Below are positions 34,620 to 45,588 of a DNA stretch of 64,000 nucleotides, in pieces. Position numbers and translations under genes: made by a program. Position 1 is the first letter of the stretch. Every line of letters starts with the position of its first letter. The notes beneath the pieces are model-generated. The model saw nothing but the letters and a program-made list of their open reading frames with translations, was not told the origin of the DNA and did no database searches. Origin of the DNA: Auriscalpium vulgare (Eukaryota > Basidiomycota > Agaricomycetes > Russulales > Auriscalpiaceae); NCBI GenBank assembly GCA_019915015.1, contig JAHBBC010000017.1:496001-560000 (forward strand), given 5' to 3'.

Positions 34620-36295
34620 GCGGCTGCCTGCGCTATTTAAGGTGTAAGACAAGCGCGCGCACCATGCATGCGGTGAGCAGAGGAGGAGAAGAGTAAGAGA
34701 AGCGTACAAAGAGGGCCTGGTCCTCTTGACAAATTGTTAGCTCTTCGATAAGGAATGTGGGATGCAGCGAGAGCGTTTGTTGCCTGCAAGGTATCGGCAT
34801 GTGAGAAGAGCGGCTTGAATAACTGAGTCGGTGGAGCTCACCTGCCCAGCGCCCAAAGCAACGGTACACTGATCTACGCCATGCTTTGCAGGTGGGAATA
34901 GAGCTCGGTATGTTGCCTTTACCTGCGTGCGTCGCCGGTCAAGCTGATGACGACATGGTAGGATGTTAATTTGACTTACAGGAACGGATATGGTGCAACA
35001 TAACGCAGCGCGCACCAGATTGGACATGCGCATACGTGCGCAACATATGTGAGGAGCGGGTGGCCCATCACATGGATAGAAACAGAGACCAAGGGAGCTA
35101 ATTATGAAGGGTGCGACCGGAGGCGCCGCAGGGATGTAATGAAATCAACGTACCGCACGGCCGATGTACGCGGTGTGCGCACAGCGAAGTGGTTCACGGA
35201 CATGTGAAGATCTGCTCCAGAGACGTGCACGATGTGCAGATGATGTAGATGTCTTGCTACAGATGTGCGCCCGGATGTAGAGGTCTTGCTATAGATGTGC
35301 GCCGGGTTCGCTTGGTTCACTGGGAGCGGAGGCACCGGCGTGCCCACTAGCAACAGCGACTCATCAATGAGTAAAACATAAGCCACAATGCTAGGGATAA
35401 AGAGGCGCACTGTTGTTGTCCAGCTTGTCCAGATGACTCTGACTGGTTGCGTGAACCGCGCTAAGTCTGGCTCTGGGAGCTGCGACTGCTATTGAACCCG
35501 CAGGCGCAGTAAGCATCATGCAGGGAGATCAGATGCTAGCTACGCACCAGATCGAGCCGACTGGTCTGTGCTGTGTCGAAGGATGTCGATGAGAACGGGC
35601 GGTGTGCATGGGGTGGGAGGATTCAAGTGATCGCCTTGCTTAACTCGTGAGTACTTGAGTCCGCATGCCTCACAGCCATAGCAGTTATTTAAAACAAAGC
35701 GTAATTACGAAAATAGTACAGTGCATAGGTACCAACACTGTATGCCCTGGAAAAATACCAGAAAATGTATCCAAGCCATTGTCCATGTATTGTGAGCTCG
35801 ATGAGGTCAAAGTGGCCGGCGCTTCGGCGGCGCTTAGCTGCGCTTGGGCGGTAGGGTGAGGTACCGTGACCGCGTCGCGGCGTTCAGCCACGACCACCAT
35901 CTCCCACCATAAAACCATCGCACCCAAACCCCTCTAGCTCAAATTCTGTTGGCTCATTGTTACGACCTTGCATATCTTTGTGAGCTTCTTTTTCTCTTGA
36001 CATCCATCACTCCTCCCCGTCTGTGCTGTGCTTCCGGGATCGTACAGTCGAGCTCCCTACCGGGACCGCATGCGAAAACCGGCTGCAGGTGCTTCACGCC
36101 GACTGTAATCCAACGCAACCCTTGACGAGAGCCCTACCGGGACCGCTGGGCGCGCGTTGGTCATGTCGCGTAGCGGCGGGCCGCCTTCTGTTCCCCGCCT
36201 CCGGCGTTCGTGGCGCTGCAGCTTGCTGACCTGAAAATGCTAGGACTATCACGGTATTTTCAAAAGGCGTGCTGTAGTCCGTCGAAAGCGCGTCA
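34620..36295. other. Intergenic region of the KDZ element; probable divergent promoters
   Basis: No coding exon is recognisable. The region separates the minus-strand accessory genes from the plus-strand TET/JBP gene, so it should hold both promoters. A short CGCCGGCG-like segment and a GATGT(A/G)-repeated stretch (35190-35300: TAGATGTCTTGCTACAGATG, then GTAGAGGTCTTGCTATAGAT) form a local duplication of about 45 bp. Confidence 0.4.
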
Positions 36296-37977
36296 ATGTC
36301 TCGCCAGGTGCGTCTTAATTTTGCGTGCATACGCACCCCGCTCTGATTCCCCCAGCAGACGCGTTCCAAGCGCATATTCTCGCCGTACGACATTCCTGCT
36401 GAGCTTTCAAACGCGCAGCCTCTTCTACCAGGATCACTGATTCGTATTCCGGATGATTGTGAGGTTGAGCAGCTGATTGACGGCGCTATTGAGCGCGACG
36501 ACGAGGCGTTCGAAGCGGCAGCAGCCGCATCCGGCGTTGCAACCGCGCCCACACCTCCCGCCCCACAGGCGTACGTCCCACCTCTCTCTCCTCGGGCTGT
36601 CGTAAGGGATGCTGACCCGGACGTCTGCAGGCCACCCCACCGTTCAGCACCAGGCGACGAAGAAGCGGAGTGCAGCAAGCGCAAGTACCACGCAAAGCTT
36701 CAACGCCAGCGCCTGAAGGACAACAAAAGAAAGTCGGAGCGCGTGATGGTGTACAAGGTCCGTGCACGCACGGTTGTTAAGTACAGCAAGCCAAAGAAGA
36801 TAGAAGTCCGTCTGCTGGCCGAGAAGATGCCGCACACGCGAAACGGATGGGTGGGCATGCGGGATCATCTCCTGCCGTCAAGCACGGTTCTCGCAATCAA
36901 GAAGTATACCTCCGCGGGCTTTCACTATGTAGGGTGGGACGGCCGGTGTGTACTCCTCCGACTAACTTTGCACAGGACGCGCTGACAGGTCTTGCAAAGC
37001 CGACTTATGGCCATTATAGATTCGAAGGGGCGCATTCTTGGCACCCTCGCAGGACGCCCGGCGGACGATGCCACCTGGGATGACGACGGTGTTGATGCCT
37101 ACGACACCTTGGCGCGCATGCGAGTCAAACTCCGGCTATCAAGTGGCCAGCTTGTGCACCGTCGAGGCAATTATCCAACCATCGCAACCGGCATATCATT
37201 TGGAGGCGGTCAGACCGTGCGTGACTTCTACCCTGCCACGTTGGGGCGCATCGCTGACGATTACTTGCAGGAGCCTTCGCCGCTGGCGCTGCATGGCAAC
37301 GACGACTTGGTACATGAGATAAAGACGAGGCCGAGCGTCCGGCGGTTCGCGGGCTTTATGAATAGTACGCTGTCAGCCATCCAGCTCGTCATCAGCTCTG
37401 ACGATTTTCTTCCATAGGCACCTTCGCGTTCGGGTCCCCCAAGCATTACAAAGAGTACGAGAAGAACATGCAGGACCTTCTCGACCACGATCCCGCCCTG
37501 AAGCTTCCGTACGACAACTCTATCTGGGCCGCCACCACGTACAACTTTGGCCCCAACGTGTGCACCAACATCCACGTGGACTGCGCGAACTACCCTTGCG
37601 GATGGTGCAGTATTATGTCACTCGGCGATTACAATCCCAAATTTGGCGGGCACCTTATCTTACACAAGGCGAGGCTCATCATCGAATTCCCCCCGCACTC
37701 TGTCATCAATATACTCTCCGCCATCTTTCCTCACGGCAACATATCCATCGGGGTGCACGAGACGCGTGCGTCCATCACGCAGTACACCGCCGGCGGAATA
37801 TTTCGCTACAACGCGTACGGCCATCGCACTGAGGCGAAGTTTGAAGCCGAGGATCCCGCGGCCAAGGCGCAGATGGACCGCAACCGGCGACAGAGGTGGC
37901 GCGACGCGGTCAATCTTTTTTCAAAATACGATGAGCTGGCTCAGGACATCCAGGACGCTTTTGGTGGTGACGATTAG
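36296..37977 (+). CDS. TET/JBP-type 2-oxoglutarate/Fe(II) dioxygenase
   Basis: This is a putative nucleic-acid base oxygenase of the fungal TET/JBP family, which oxidises 5-methylcytosine or thymine using 2-oxoglutarate, Fe(II) and oxygen. Four exons join in phase: 36296-36307 (MSRQ), 36356-36949, 36989-37364 and 37418-37977, giving about 513 residues with no internal stop. The N-terminal part is basic (KLQRQRLKDNKRKSERVMVY). The middle reads IIDSKGRILGTLAGRP and GNYPTIATGISFGGGQT. The catalytic barrel is in the last exon: AATTYNFGPNVCTNIHVD, with the H-x-D iron ligands in NIHVD; GWCSIMSLGDYNPKFGGHLI; and SAIFPHGNISIG, a candidate distal histidine. RASITQYTAGGIFRYNAY is near the expected 2-oxoglutarate-binding arginine. 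The start is chosen because intron 1 (GTGCGT...CAG) joins MSRQ in frame to QTRSKRIFSPYDIP. It is the best-preserved gene of the KDZ element. The substrate is inferred from the family. Confidence 0.85.
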
Positions 37978-39271
37978 CTACAAACGCCCGGTAGTACTAC
38001 TTTGTTGAATGTGAACTGCGTTGAAACATCGTCACGTGAGCTTGTCCGCGGTTCGTTGAGTCAGACTGAGCGCCCACGCAACGCGTCCGAGTCACGGTCA
38101 CGCCACCACCATGCCCAGCAAAAGATCCAAGAAGAAGAAGACGAACAATGCTGGATGGTTTGAAGACTCTGCTGGCTCGCAGACATCAGCCACAGTTCTT
38201 CAGGCCTCCACCGACGGCCGCCGTCTCCTCAGCCGCTCTACCCATGTCGTTCCAACCCGCCACCTGCTCCAGCCTGTCACCCCGGCGCCAGCACCCAGGA
38301 GGTCTTCGTCTGTCCAGCTCGACCCGGACGCCGCCTTTGGTGGGGACTATGACAACATTTCGGTCGCCAACGATCTTGCCGATGCTGTCGAAGGAGGGCT
38401 GTTGGGTGTCGATGAAGTTGGCGAGGTTGTCCACATAACGCCTGCAGACGTAGCGCTTGGGCGCGCGCGTCGATACCAGAACTCGGTCCGTCGCCTTCAT
38501 GCGCTCTGCGCACGCCCGTTCTCAGCTGACCGCTTCTTACCGCAGGATTTCCCTCTTCTCACATGGATCCCTCTACGCGACGAGTACCTCGACGAGGTGC
38601 AACGACTCGAAGGACGCGGCGCATACCTAGGCGCGGACAAATGCTCAGGCGGCTGCAACGGCGAGGAAGACGCCACCATTCGCTGTCGTGACTGCTTCGG
38701 CGGCGGCATGACGTGTGCACGATGCGCCGTTAAATGCCATGCGCTGCATCCCCTGCACCGTGTCGAGGTGAGTCTTGAACTCTCGGCATTTCGGCTTCCG
38801 CTGACCACTCGATTGTTCCACAGAAATGGAACGGCTCGTTCTTTGTCCGGATCTCCCTCGCGTCACTTGGTCTCCGCGTGCAGCTCAACCACCCGCCCGG
38901 CACGACGTGTGGCCTGCGCGAGCCGGCGCGTGGCGTTTTCACCATCCTCCACACAAACGGTATCCACAAAATCAATCTCGACTTTTGCGGTTGTGGTCGC
39001 GCAGCCGGTATCCAACGGCGCCAGCAGCTCCTCCGTGCATCCTGGTGGCCCGCGACGACAGTTGAACCCAGCACCGCCGCAACTTTTGACGCCTTGGACA
39101 AGTTCCATACCCTGTCGTTGGCCGGTAAACTTACGGGATACGACGCGTACAAGGCCATGGAGTTCGAGACAGATAATTCAGGGCTAATGGACGTACCGGT
39201 ACGCCCGTCTTGTCTCACATACCCGCCGTTATTTAACGCGCGTCACAGGAACGATTGCCAAGCTGGATGAC

Positions 39272-39274
39272 AAT
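39272..39274. repeat. 3-bp target duplication (AAT), left
   Basis: AAT precedes the Harbinger end AGGGGAGCTC and is repeated at 42607-42609. A 2-bp TA reading with a one-base shorter end is also possible. Confidence 0.65.
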
Positions 39275-39473
39275 AGGGGAGCTCAGAGTAGACCGTTTTC
39301 GTTTCCGTTTCGTTTTCAAACGCCTTTCGTTTTCGATTCGGCCCGCGGCATAAGTGACCCGATGTGTGACAATCGTGTGACTTTAGGTGACGCTCGCGTT
39401 GTGCGGCGTCTTCGTGTCTCACACACTCATTCCCTCGCGATACCTCCTTAATCTACACTCTCCTACTCTCTTA

Positions 39474-40950
39474 ATGCCCCGGAAACGCGGCCGCTCGGAC
39501 TCCGACCAGCCTGAGACAGCTCCGGGCAAGAAATCCCGTGAGGAGAACATCAGCTGGGGCACAAATAAGAAGCCAAATGAGCTGCTCCTGCCTCATCACG
39601 GAGCTCGAACGCCGCAAAATCGCAAGGTTATGTTTGGTAACAAGCGTGGTGAGGTATGCAGGTGGCGCCACGCATCATCTGGGCTTTTGTTACTGACATC
39701 TTCCAGAAGAAAAGGGAGAAAGTAGGTCGCAGCGGGTCAGCGGCTTGCTCGCATCCTCTAAGGATGCTCCGGACTCGGATTTCGTCAGTCTGGGAGCAAA
39801 GTGCTCGGGAAAATAATCATATGTCCATACCCTTATTGGATGCCTCATACGTGCTCACAGGCTTGTGTAGGCTACGCATCACCATACTCCAAGGTTCGGC
39901 GCATTAAGTGCACGGGTGGAGGTGTCCTCACTGGGAATGAGGCCATCGTCGACACAGGTGATGCCGACGATGGTCCAGATGAGTATTTGGTCTGCTACAT
40001 AGGCCAGATGGCCCATCCGAGGATACCGATGCACGCCCAAGAATATCTGGCGTATTCATTTTGTGATCTCATGAGCACCTGGAGGCTAATCGTGAGAGGA
40101 GATCGAGGCCGAGTTCGCTGTCTTCCCCGAATTCACGCGATCCTTGCCACCCGCCCAATGAACCCGATCATCATCACGACTGGGGTTGGTCCTGACGGTC
40201 ACCGCACAGTGCACTATCAGCCCCGACGACGCGCCACCTGGCGGCAACCCGCGAAGAGACATAGACCCCGCCTACGCGTTCACGATGGCCCGGCGCCTCT
40301 CGCGCAGACTCTTCTGCGACCGCACCCGGCCCGGATCGCCACCGCAGACGCCACACACTCCCAAAGAACCGCGTGCCGCCCTCGTCGCAAGCAAGTGCGA
40401 AGAAGACCCCGCACACCTGTCGGAAGAGAAGCTGGAGAGCTTGAAGGGTCGCTCAAGCCCCGTCACGCACCGGCATTCAAGAACTACTGAAGGAGTCCAT
40501 CGAGTAAGTAATCTAGTTGTTGTAATGCACGTGGACTAATTCATGTGGCAGGCGTAGCTTTGCGGTGTCAAAGGAAGAGAACATCCGCAAAGCTGTCGAC
40601 AGGCTGCGCGATGACATGATAGTCTTCGCCAAGACGCTCGCGATCGCCACGACCGCCTCTTTCGTGAGCTGCAGATTGGCTTGTGGACGAACGATGAGTA
40701 TCGCCGCAAGTCGGAAGCACTTGACGATGACCTTCAGCTGCAGCTTCAAGATCTCCGTGAAAATATATCGCGCCTTCAGAATCCTCCTCTGGTTGTCGCC
40801 GCCGCTACGCCCGCTCGTTCCATCTCACGCACGGGCTCTATGTCAACCGCTGCATCGACGCCTTCATCTCTGCCGCGCGCATCGACACCTCCGGATGATG
40901 AGCCCGAGAGCGAGATGACAAGCCAGAGAGAAATAGTCTCCCTGGGATGA
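39474..40950 (+). pseudogene. Harbinger second protein, partly degenerate
   Basis: The gene starts MPRKRGRSDSDQPETAPGKK near 39474, then has ENISWGTNKK, the WGTN box that opens the second protein of Agaricomycete Harbinger elements. Later exons give EYLVCYIGQMAHPRIPMHAQ, and ILATRPMNPIIITTGVGPDG followed by HRTVHYQPRR. A C-terminal helical part (ENIRKAVDRLRDDMIVFAKT, LDDDLQLQLQDLRENISRLQ) ends near 40950. The pieces lie in different phases with uncertain introns, so some of it may be frameshifted. Such partners usually help the transposase bind DNA or enter the nucleus. That role is inferred. Confidence 0.55.
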
Positions 40951-41135
40951 GAGCCAGTTGGACAGAGATCTGGACGAGGATCATCTGTGGTTCCAGACGA
41001 GTTGGAGCGAGGCTTAGTCTGATCATTTGCTTTTGTCCTTTCTAACTGCAGCCTCTCATTTAATGCTACACAGTCCTTTCTTCTTTCTGATTATATCTCT
41101 CTTACTCTTTACAATCTCAGATTTAATCTTGTCAT

Positions 41136-42453
41136 TTATACAAGTCCTGCTCGTTGAGCGGCTACTATTTCTGCCACAAGGCCACGTCTCCTAGCCTCGC
41201 AATCATCATCCTCTGTGATATCATCATCTATAGGATCATCTGGCTCCCCCCTATCGTCCTCTTCCTGAGCACGTGAGTGCCAAGTCGCAAAGCTTGTCCC
41301 ACTCGCCCATCCTTCGATGTCGAGCACTGCGTTGTGCAAGATGATGCACATGAATCCACCGACACGCTCGTATATGGTCCCGATTGTAACGGATATTGAG
41401 CCGTAAGCCACGAAGGGATTGCCATCGGCCCTTGAGTGCACCCATGGTGTGTTCAGAGCGAACGCGTAGGCGAGCTACGTGTTTGTCGAATAAGGCATTT
41501 GAGCGGTCTAACGACGCTGGTTTCTTGTGAACTGGGATGGTCCGCGAGCTGACAGGGTACGCAGAGTCCCCCATGCAAACTCGTCACCTCTGAAGAACCA
41601 GTCGGTATGCTTGACAGCTGCAGTATGCTCAAATGCAGATGCATCATGAGCAGAACCGGTCATGCCAAGCGAATAGTCAACGATTCGTAGATTCGACGGT
41701 GTATTGCCAATCTGTGTACAGATATGTCAGTCAGAGCTATTAGAAGATTCCAGCATACCTGGACGTTGAACCCATAGTTGCACTTCCTTGTGTAGTACGC
41801 GTCACCGTCGAGGCCGGGGCGACTGTACAGGACAACATTGTCCCGTCGTACATCACCCATCCCTCCCTCCAGGTGGATCCCGTGAAACCAAGCTGCTCAT
41901 CAATCCACCTTTTCTCGACCTCTTTCTCCTCCTCTGTTAGCGGCCGTACAAACATCCCATGCAAGGACATCAGCGCCTCCTGACATCTCTCCGTGTATAG
42001 CTCCACAGCGCCCTCTGAACAGCCCGCTGCACGGCTGATATCCTCGAGAGATGCGCCATTGCCATAGCGACCCATACGGTACAGGGTCACCGCTAATTGC
42101 GTTCGGATATCCTCCTGCGGGGTGTTCGAGTTGTTCTGGAATACGGGATGACCCTCGATGAGGCCAAGGATAGTGTCGAAGACGTGGGGAGAGACACGGA
42201 GCATGTTGATAAAGCGGTGGTGATGGGCAGGATCCTGTGCATACTCCCATGCAAGCTGGAGATTGCCGGCTTTAACGACGGGAGGACGGGGGTTGATGTA
42301 GCGGGAGGATAGGATGGTGTGAAGGATTGAGCTATCGCGTTGGAGCTGCTCCATCATAGCTGTGGCTGAAGATGGAGGCATGAGTGCCATCTGGATAGCC
42401 ATATATGTGATGTATGCGTCGATAATCTCATCGTGGTAGGTAGCACGGGCCAT
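41136..42453 (-). pseudogene. PIF/Harbinger DDE transposase, frameshifted
   Basis: It starts MARATYHDEIIDAYITYMAI at 42453. A helix-turn-helix-like region follows (RTQLAVTLYRMGRYGNGAS, LEDISRAAGCSEGAVELYTE), then WREGWVMYDGT with the first catalytic Asp. The reading frame then slips by one base before VVLYSRPGLDGDAYYTRKCN and YGFNVQ. After an intron come NLRIVDYSLGMTGSAHDASA and AWGDSAYPV with the second Asp; another single-base slip is seen at GAGTTTGCATGGGGGACTC. RVRSEHTMGALKGRWQSLRG carries the third acidic residue. The DDE triad is recognisable, but two frameshifts indicate it is inactive, so the insertion probably needed a transposase from elsewhere or decayed afterwards. Confidence 0.8.
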
Positions 42454-42606
42454 GGCTGGTGGAAGAGCTCGAAAGCAATGGCGGCGGTGTCGCGCAGCGG
42501 CGTAGATTGAGTGACATTATGTAATATCACGCCGGGGCGCCGAATCGAAAACGAAAGGCGTTTGAAAACGAAACGGAAACGAAAACGGTCTACTCTGAGC
42601 TCCCCT

Positions 42607-42609
42607 AAT
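42607..42609. repeat. 3-bp target duplication (AAT), right
   Basis: This AAT directly follows the end GAGCTCCCCT and matches 39272-39274. Confidence 0.65.
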
Positions 42610-45217
42610 GATACGGCAATGGAGGCATATCACCATGGTCAAGAGAGCTGGGCGCGCGCACGACGAGTCGGGCATCGCAGGCACGAAGGATGGCGAGTGT
42701 GCAGTGATGTGCCCGGCGTGCCCCCACCCAGACATCAATCTCCCTTACGACTGGGCATCGGCGCCTCCGAACCGAACGTATGCGAGTCACTGGACATATA
42801 GGCTGCATGTTCTCATTCTTTACAGGTGGCTATACCGTCTGAACCTCGCCATCGACGCAAACTTTCGATTAAAAAATCGCTTACGGTCTTCGAAGTCCAT
42901 GGACCCCGGCCTCAATACAGGGAAGGCGTATTTCGTTGGTGACACAGAGTACGAACAGCATCTCGCAAACTACGTGACCAGGACGAGGTACGCCGTGTTG
43001 TACCGTTTCGAATTGACGCACTCGCTGACGTACCTGCAAGATGAGCGGATGCTCCCGGTTTGCCGCCCTCGCCGCCGCGAACCTCAAAAGCACTAAGGGC
43101 CTACGCGTCACCGAGTGGAGGAGTTTTTTGCGCACGCCATGATATGTGGAGGCCCGTGGGTTTGGGAGATCTTCAGAAGGGTGAAAGGTGCGTGTTGCAG
43201 TCATACCAGCCATGCGTCGTCTCACCTCCGCCTTCTAGATATTGCAATATGGACTATATGTTCTTCAGCACGATCAAGTCCATCAAGAATTCATCGCTTC
43301 TTGTATCCTATGACATTGCATGTCAGTGGTCCAAGAATATACTCAAGCGCATGGCCGACGTCTCTCAGTGGTCCCTCCCGAGCTTCGTGCGGTACGCCAT
43401 CCCAAGTTTCACCACCCCGCACATCGAGAGGAATGCCAAGGCAAGCTCAGCCTCCCGTCCGAACCTGGTGCGGGCAGAATGATGGAGAAGCCCCCGAGCG
43501 CAGTTGGTCCAACCTCAACGGCGCAGCCTCGAGTACGAAGGAGATGGGGCCGGGCGCGCGACACGACACCTTGGACGATCACTGTGGGCATGCCAATTGG
43601 CGGAAATGCGTGGGCATGCGTACGTAGCTCTGCCTCCCTTTTATTTCAACATGTCTCATGCTATTTGTAGTGATCTCACTGCCGCGGCGGCTCAAGAACG
43701 CTATCCAGGAGGCGACGGCCCAGGGCAACGTGTTCACCGACTTCTCCACCGCTCTGCAGGACGACCATCCCGAGGAACTTGGTGAATGGAAGGAGGAGAT
43801 TGCGCGCTGGGAGGCTACAGAGGAAGGGCCGAGCCCTTATCGCAGGCCCGCAAGTGGCAAGTGGTACGTCTCACGATATATTCATTCACTCTGCTTTCCA
43901 TACTGACTGATCTCTACAGACGTCACAGTGGCGGATGTGCGCCTGGAGCTGGCCGAAGAAGACCACGATGCCGTTGTATCCGAAGAGCTGACAACATCGC
44001 AGCCCGCGGCAAACGCGTTTATTCTGGCCGGTCTACGTATTCAAAGCATGCAGTACGTGGCCTCCGCCTTCCATGGGCTTGTCGTGTAATGACCAATGCA
44101 TCCAGGCTTCGACTCCGGCTCGATAGGCGTCCTGGTGACGGGGACACATCAAGCCAACTCGCGCGGGTGCAGGAGTCTCGCACGGCCCTCCTACGCCTCA
44201 TCCATCGATTCCGTGCCGACCAGGAGATCCACATGCCCCACGTCGCCTCCATTATAGATGCCGATGAATCAACACTGTCTCACACCACCGTCCGACCCGA
44301 AAATATCAAGCTATACCTGCCATCCGACATCGGGGCTAGTGAACGGCACGCGCTGTGCGACCGCACGCTCGTCGACATTGAAGCAAAACTGCGTTTGGCC
44401 GCCACAAGTGAAGCCCTGGACGGCGTGCGGCATCAACTCAGGTTTCGAACCTACGTGAACCGATTCAAGATTACGAACGTCACTGGCCAGAGGAAGAACA
44501 CGCGGGCGCGTGCACTTCAAGCCCGTATTGAAGTCGGGGTCAAACGCGATGCCGAAACATACCGCATGCATCGTGCGGCGCACCTGCGTCTTGTCGGGCC
44601 TGGCGATTGGGAGAAGAAGCTTCAAGTGCTTGAGGACGGCCACCTCGTTGGGCTCGGTGCCCGCCTCATCGACGCCATCGATCAAGCAGATCAAGACAGC
44701 GTGTTGGAGTTCTTGCGGTCCCGTAGAGGCGGCGAAGCGAGCGGCGAAAGTCGCTATAAACTTCCTTGGATCTGGTACACCGAGGCGTCGGGCGAGGAAG
44801 GGGAGGAGGAGGGCCTGTCAAACGGTGCGTTATCGTGCTATGCCCAGGAGGTCCCTGCTAACTGCTGTTCTCCAAGACCTCAAAATTGAGTGGTTCAAAA
44901 CCCGTGCAAGATCCACACGCTGGCTGGAAGAAGTCATGCAAGTCCATGAAGATATGCGCAGGGTCGAGGCGACGTACCGCTGGCTGTCCAGCGCCTGGAC
45001 TGTACGCGGGTCAGCACGCTCGAACGCGTCGCCTGAGCTGTCCGACGGCCTCCTAGCATATGCGTCGAAGCAAGCCGCCATGTTCCATGGCCTCGCCGAT
45101 CGATGCACCACCCAGTGGGCGGATGTTCGAGCGGATGCCGTACGGTTCCTCGAGGGTCGCGAAGACGATGGATTTCGCATCGGAGGGCCGGAGGACGAGC
45201 CCATGGAGGTGGACTAA

Positions 45218-45533
45218 TGGTAAGTACCCCAATTCTTTTTTTTTGTCCAAATACTAATTCTATCAATGTTTTGATATCCAGAGACACGCGGCTCTCTACG
45301 CCTACATAGAACCAGGCCAACTCCGAACCCCTACCCCCTGTATTAATTTAGCATTTTCTACATTTTATTTGAGCATTTTCTACACCTTTTTGACGATTTC
45401 CCGAGGTTTTCCCGCTCCCCCGCCCCCCAACCCAACCCCCTGTAATATATTTTGTATTTTTCACGATTTTTTCAGGCTGTTCTAAGCGTGTATTATAATA
45501 TATTGTGTGATCGGTATATATATGTAATGGATT
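45218..45533. other. 3' non-coding part of the KDZ element
   Basis: This is AT-rich sequence between the KDZ stop codon and the right terminal repeat, with T-, C- and TATA-rich tracts. No gene seen. Confidence 0.5.
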
Positions 45534-45581
45534 GCCCGACAAGCATTGGTATGTATTGCTATTAAGCTACAGGGACGCCTG

Positions 45582-45588
45582 GGAGGAG
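45582..45588. repeat. Candidate target duplication of KDZ element, right
   Basis: This GGAGGAG matches 29080-29086. It is low-complexity sequence, so the support is moderate. Confidence 0.45.

Larger units (their letters stand above)
39275..42606. mobile_element. PIF/Harbinger element, 3332 bp
   Basis: Both ends begin AGGGGAGCTCAGAGTAGACC. The inverted repeat is perfect for about 68 bp, up to GATTCGGC. The TTTTCG/TTTCG-rich interior of the repeat is the same on both sides. The flanking 3-bp AAT fits the 3-bp targets of PIF/Harbinger elements. It carries two genes in opposite orientation, the DDE transposase (minus) and a second protein (plus). Removing it with one AAT rejoins the KDZ reading frame exactly (W-M-T-M-I-R-Q-W). 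Confidence 0.95.
38111..45217 (+). pseudogene. KDZ transposase, split by Harbinger and frameshifted
   Basis: This transposase is of the Kyakuja-Dileera-Zisupton group. It begins MPSKRSKKKKTNNAGWFEDS. The CxC2-type cysteine cluster follows, with CSGGCNGEEDATIRCRDC and TCARCAVKCHALHPLHRVE. Then come SLGLRVQLNHPPGTTC, INLDFCGCG, LLRASWWPATTVEPSTAATF and FETDNSGLMDVP. The 3.3-kb Harbinger element interrupts ERLPSWM / IRQWRHITMVKRAGRAHDES. Beyond it are CAVMCPACPHPDINLP, NLAIDANFRLKNR, HDMWRPVGLGDLQKGER, SLLVSYDIACQWSKN, DGEAPERSWSNLNGAASSTK and EMGPGARHDTLDDHCG, followed by a long helical tail ending at 45217. The frame shifts near 43110 (a net loss of about two bases before GVFCARHD) and again near 43470. 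The original protein is therefore no longer encoded. Confidence 0.8.
29087..45581 (+). mobile_element. KDZ-type DNA transposon carrying a TET/JBP gene
   Basis: The ends are inverted repeats: GTCCCTGTAG at 29092, then AATACATACCAATGCTTGTC, and the reverse complement of the same sequence at about 45534-45576. About 39 bp match with three mismatches, and looser similarity continues inward. Inside are, in order, a tandem-repeat tract, an accessory gene (minus), a viroplasmin-like gene (minus), a TET/JBP oxygenase gene (plus) and the KDZ transposase (plus). Elements of Agaricomycetes combining KDZ transposases with TET/JBP genes have been described. The length, about 16.5 kb, includes a 3.3-kb Harbinger insertion. 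The host is an exon of the coiled-coil gene. Confidence 0.8.
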
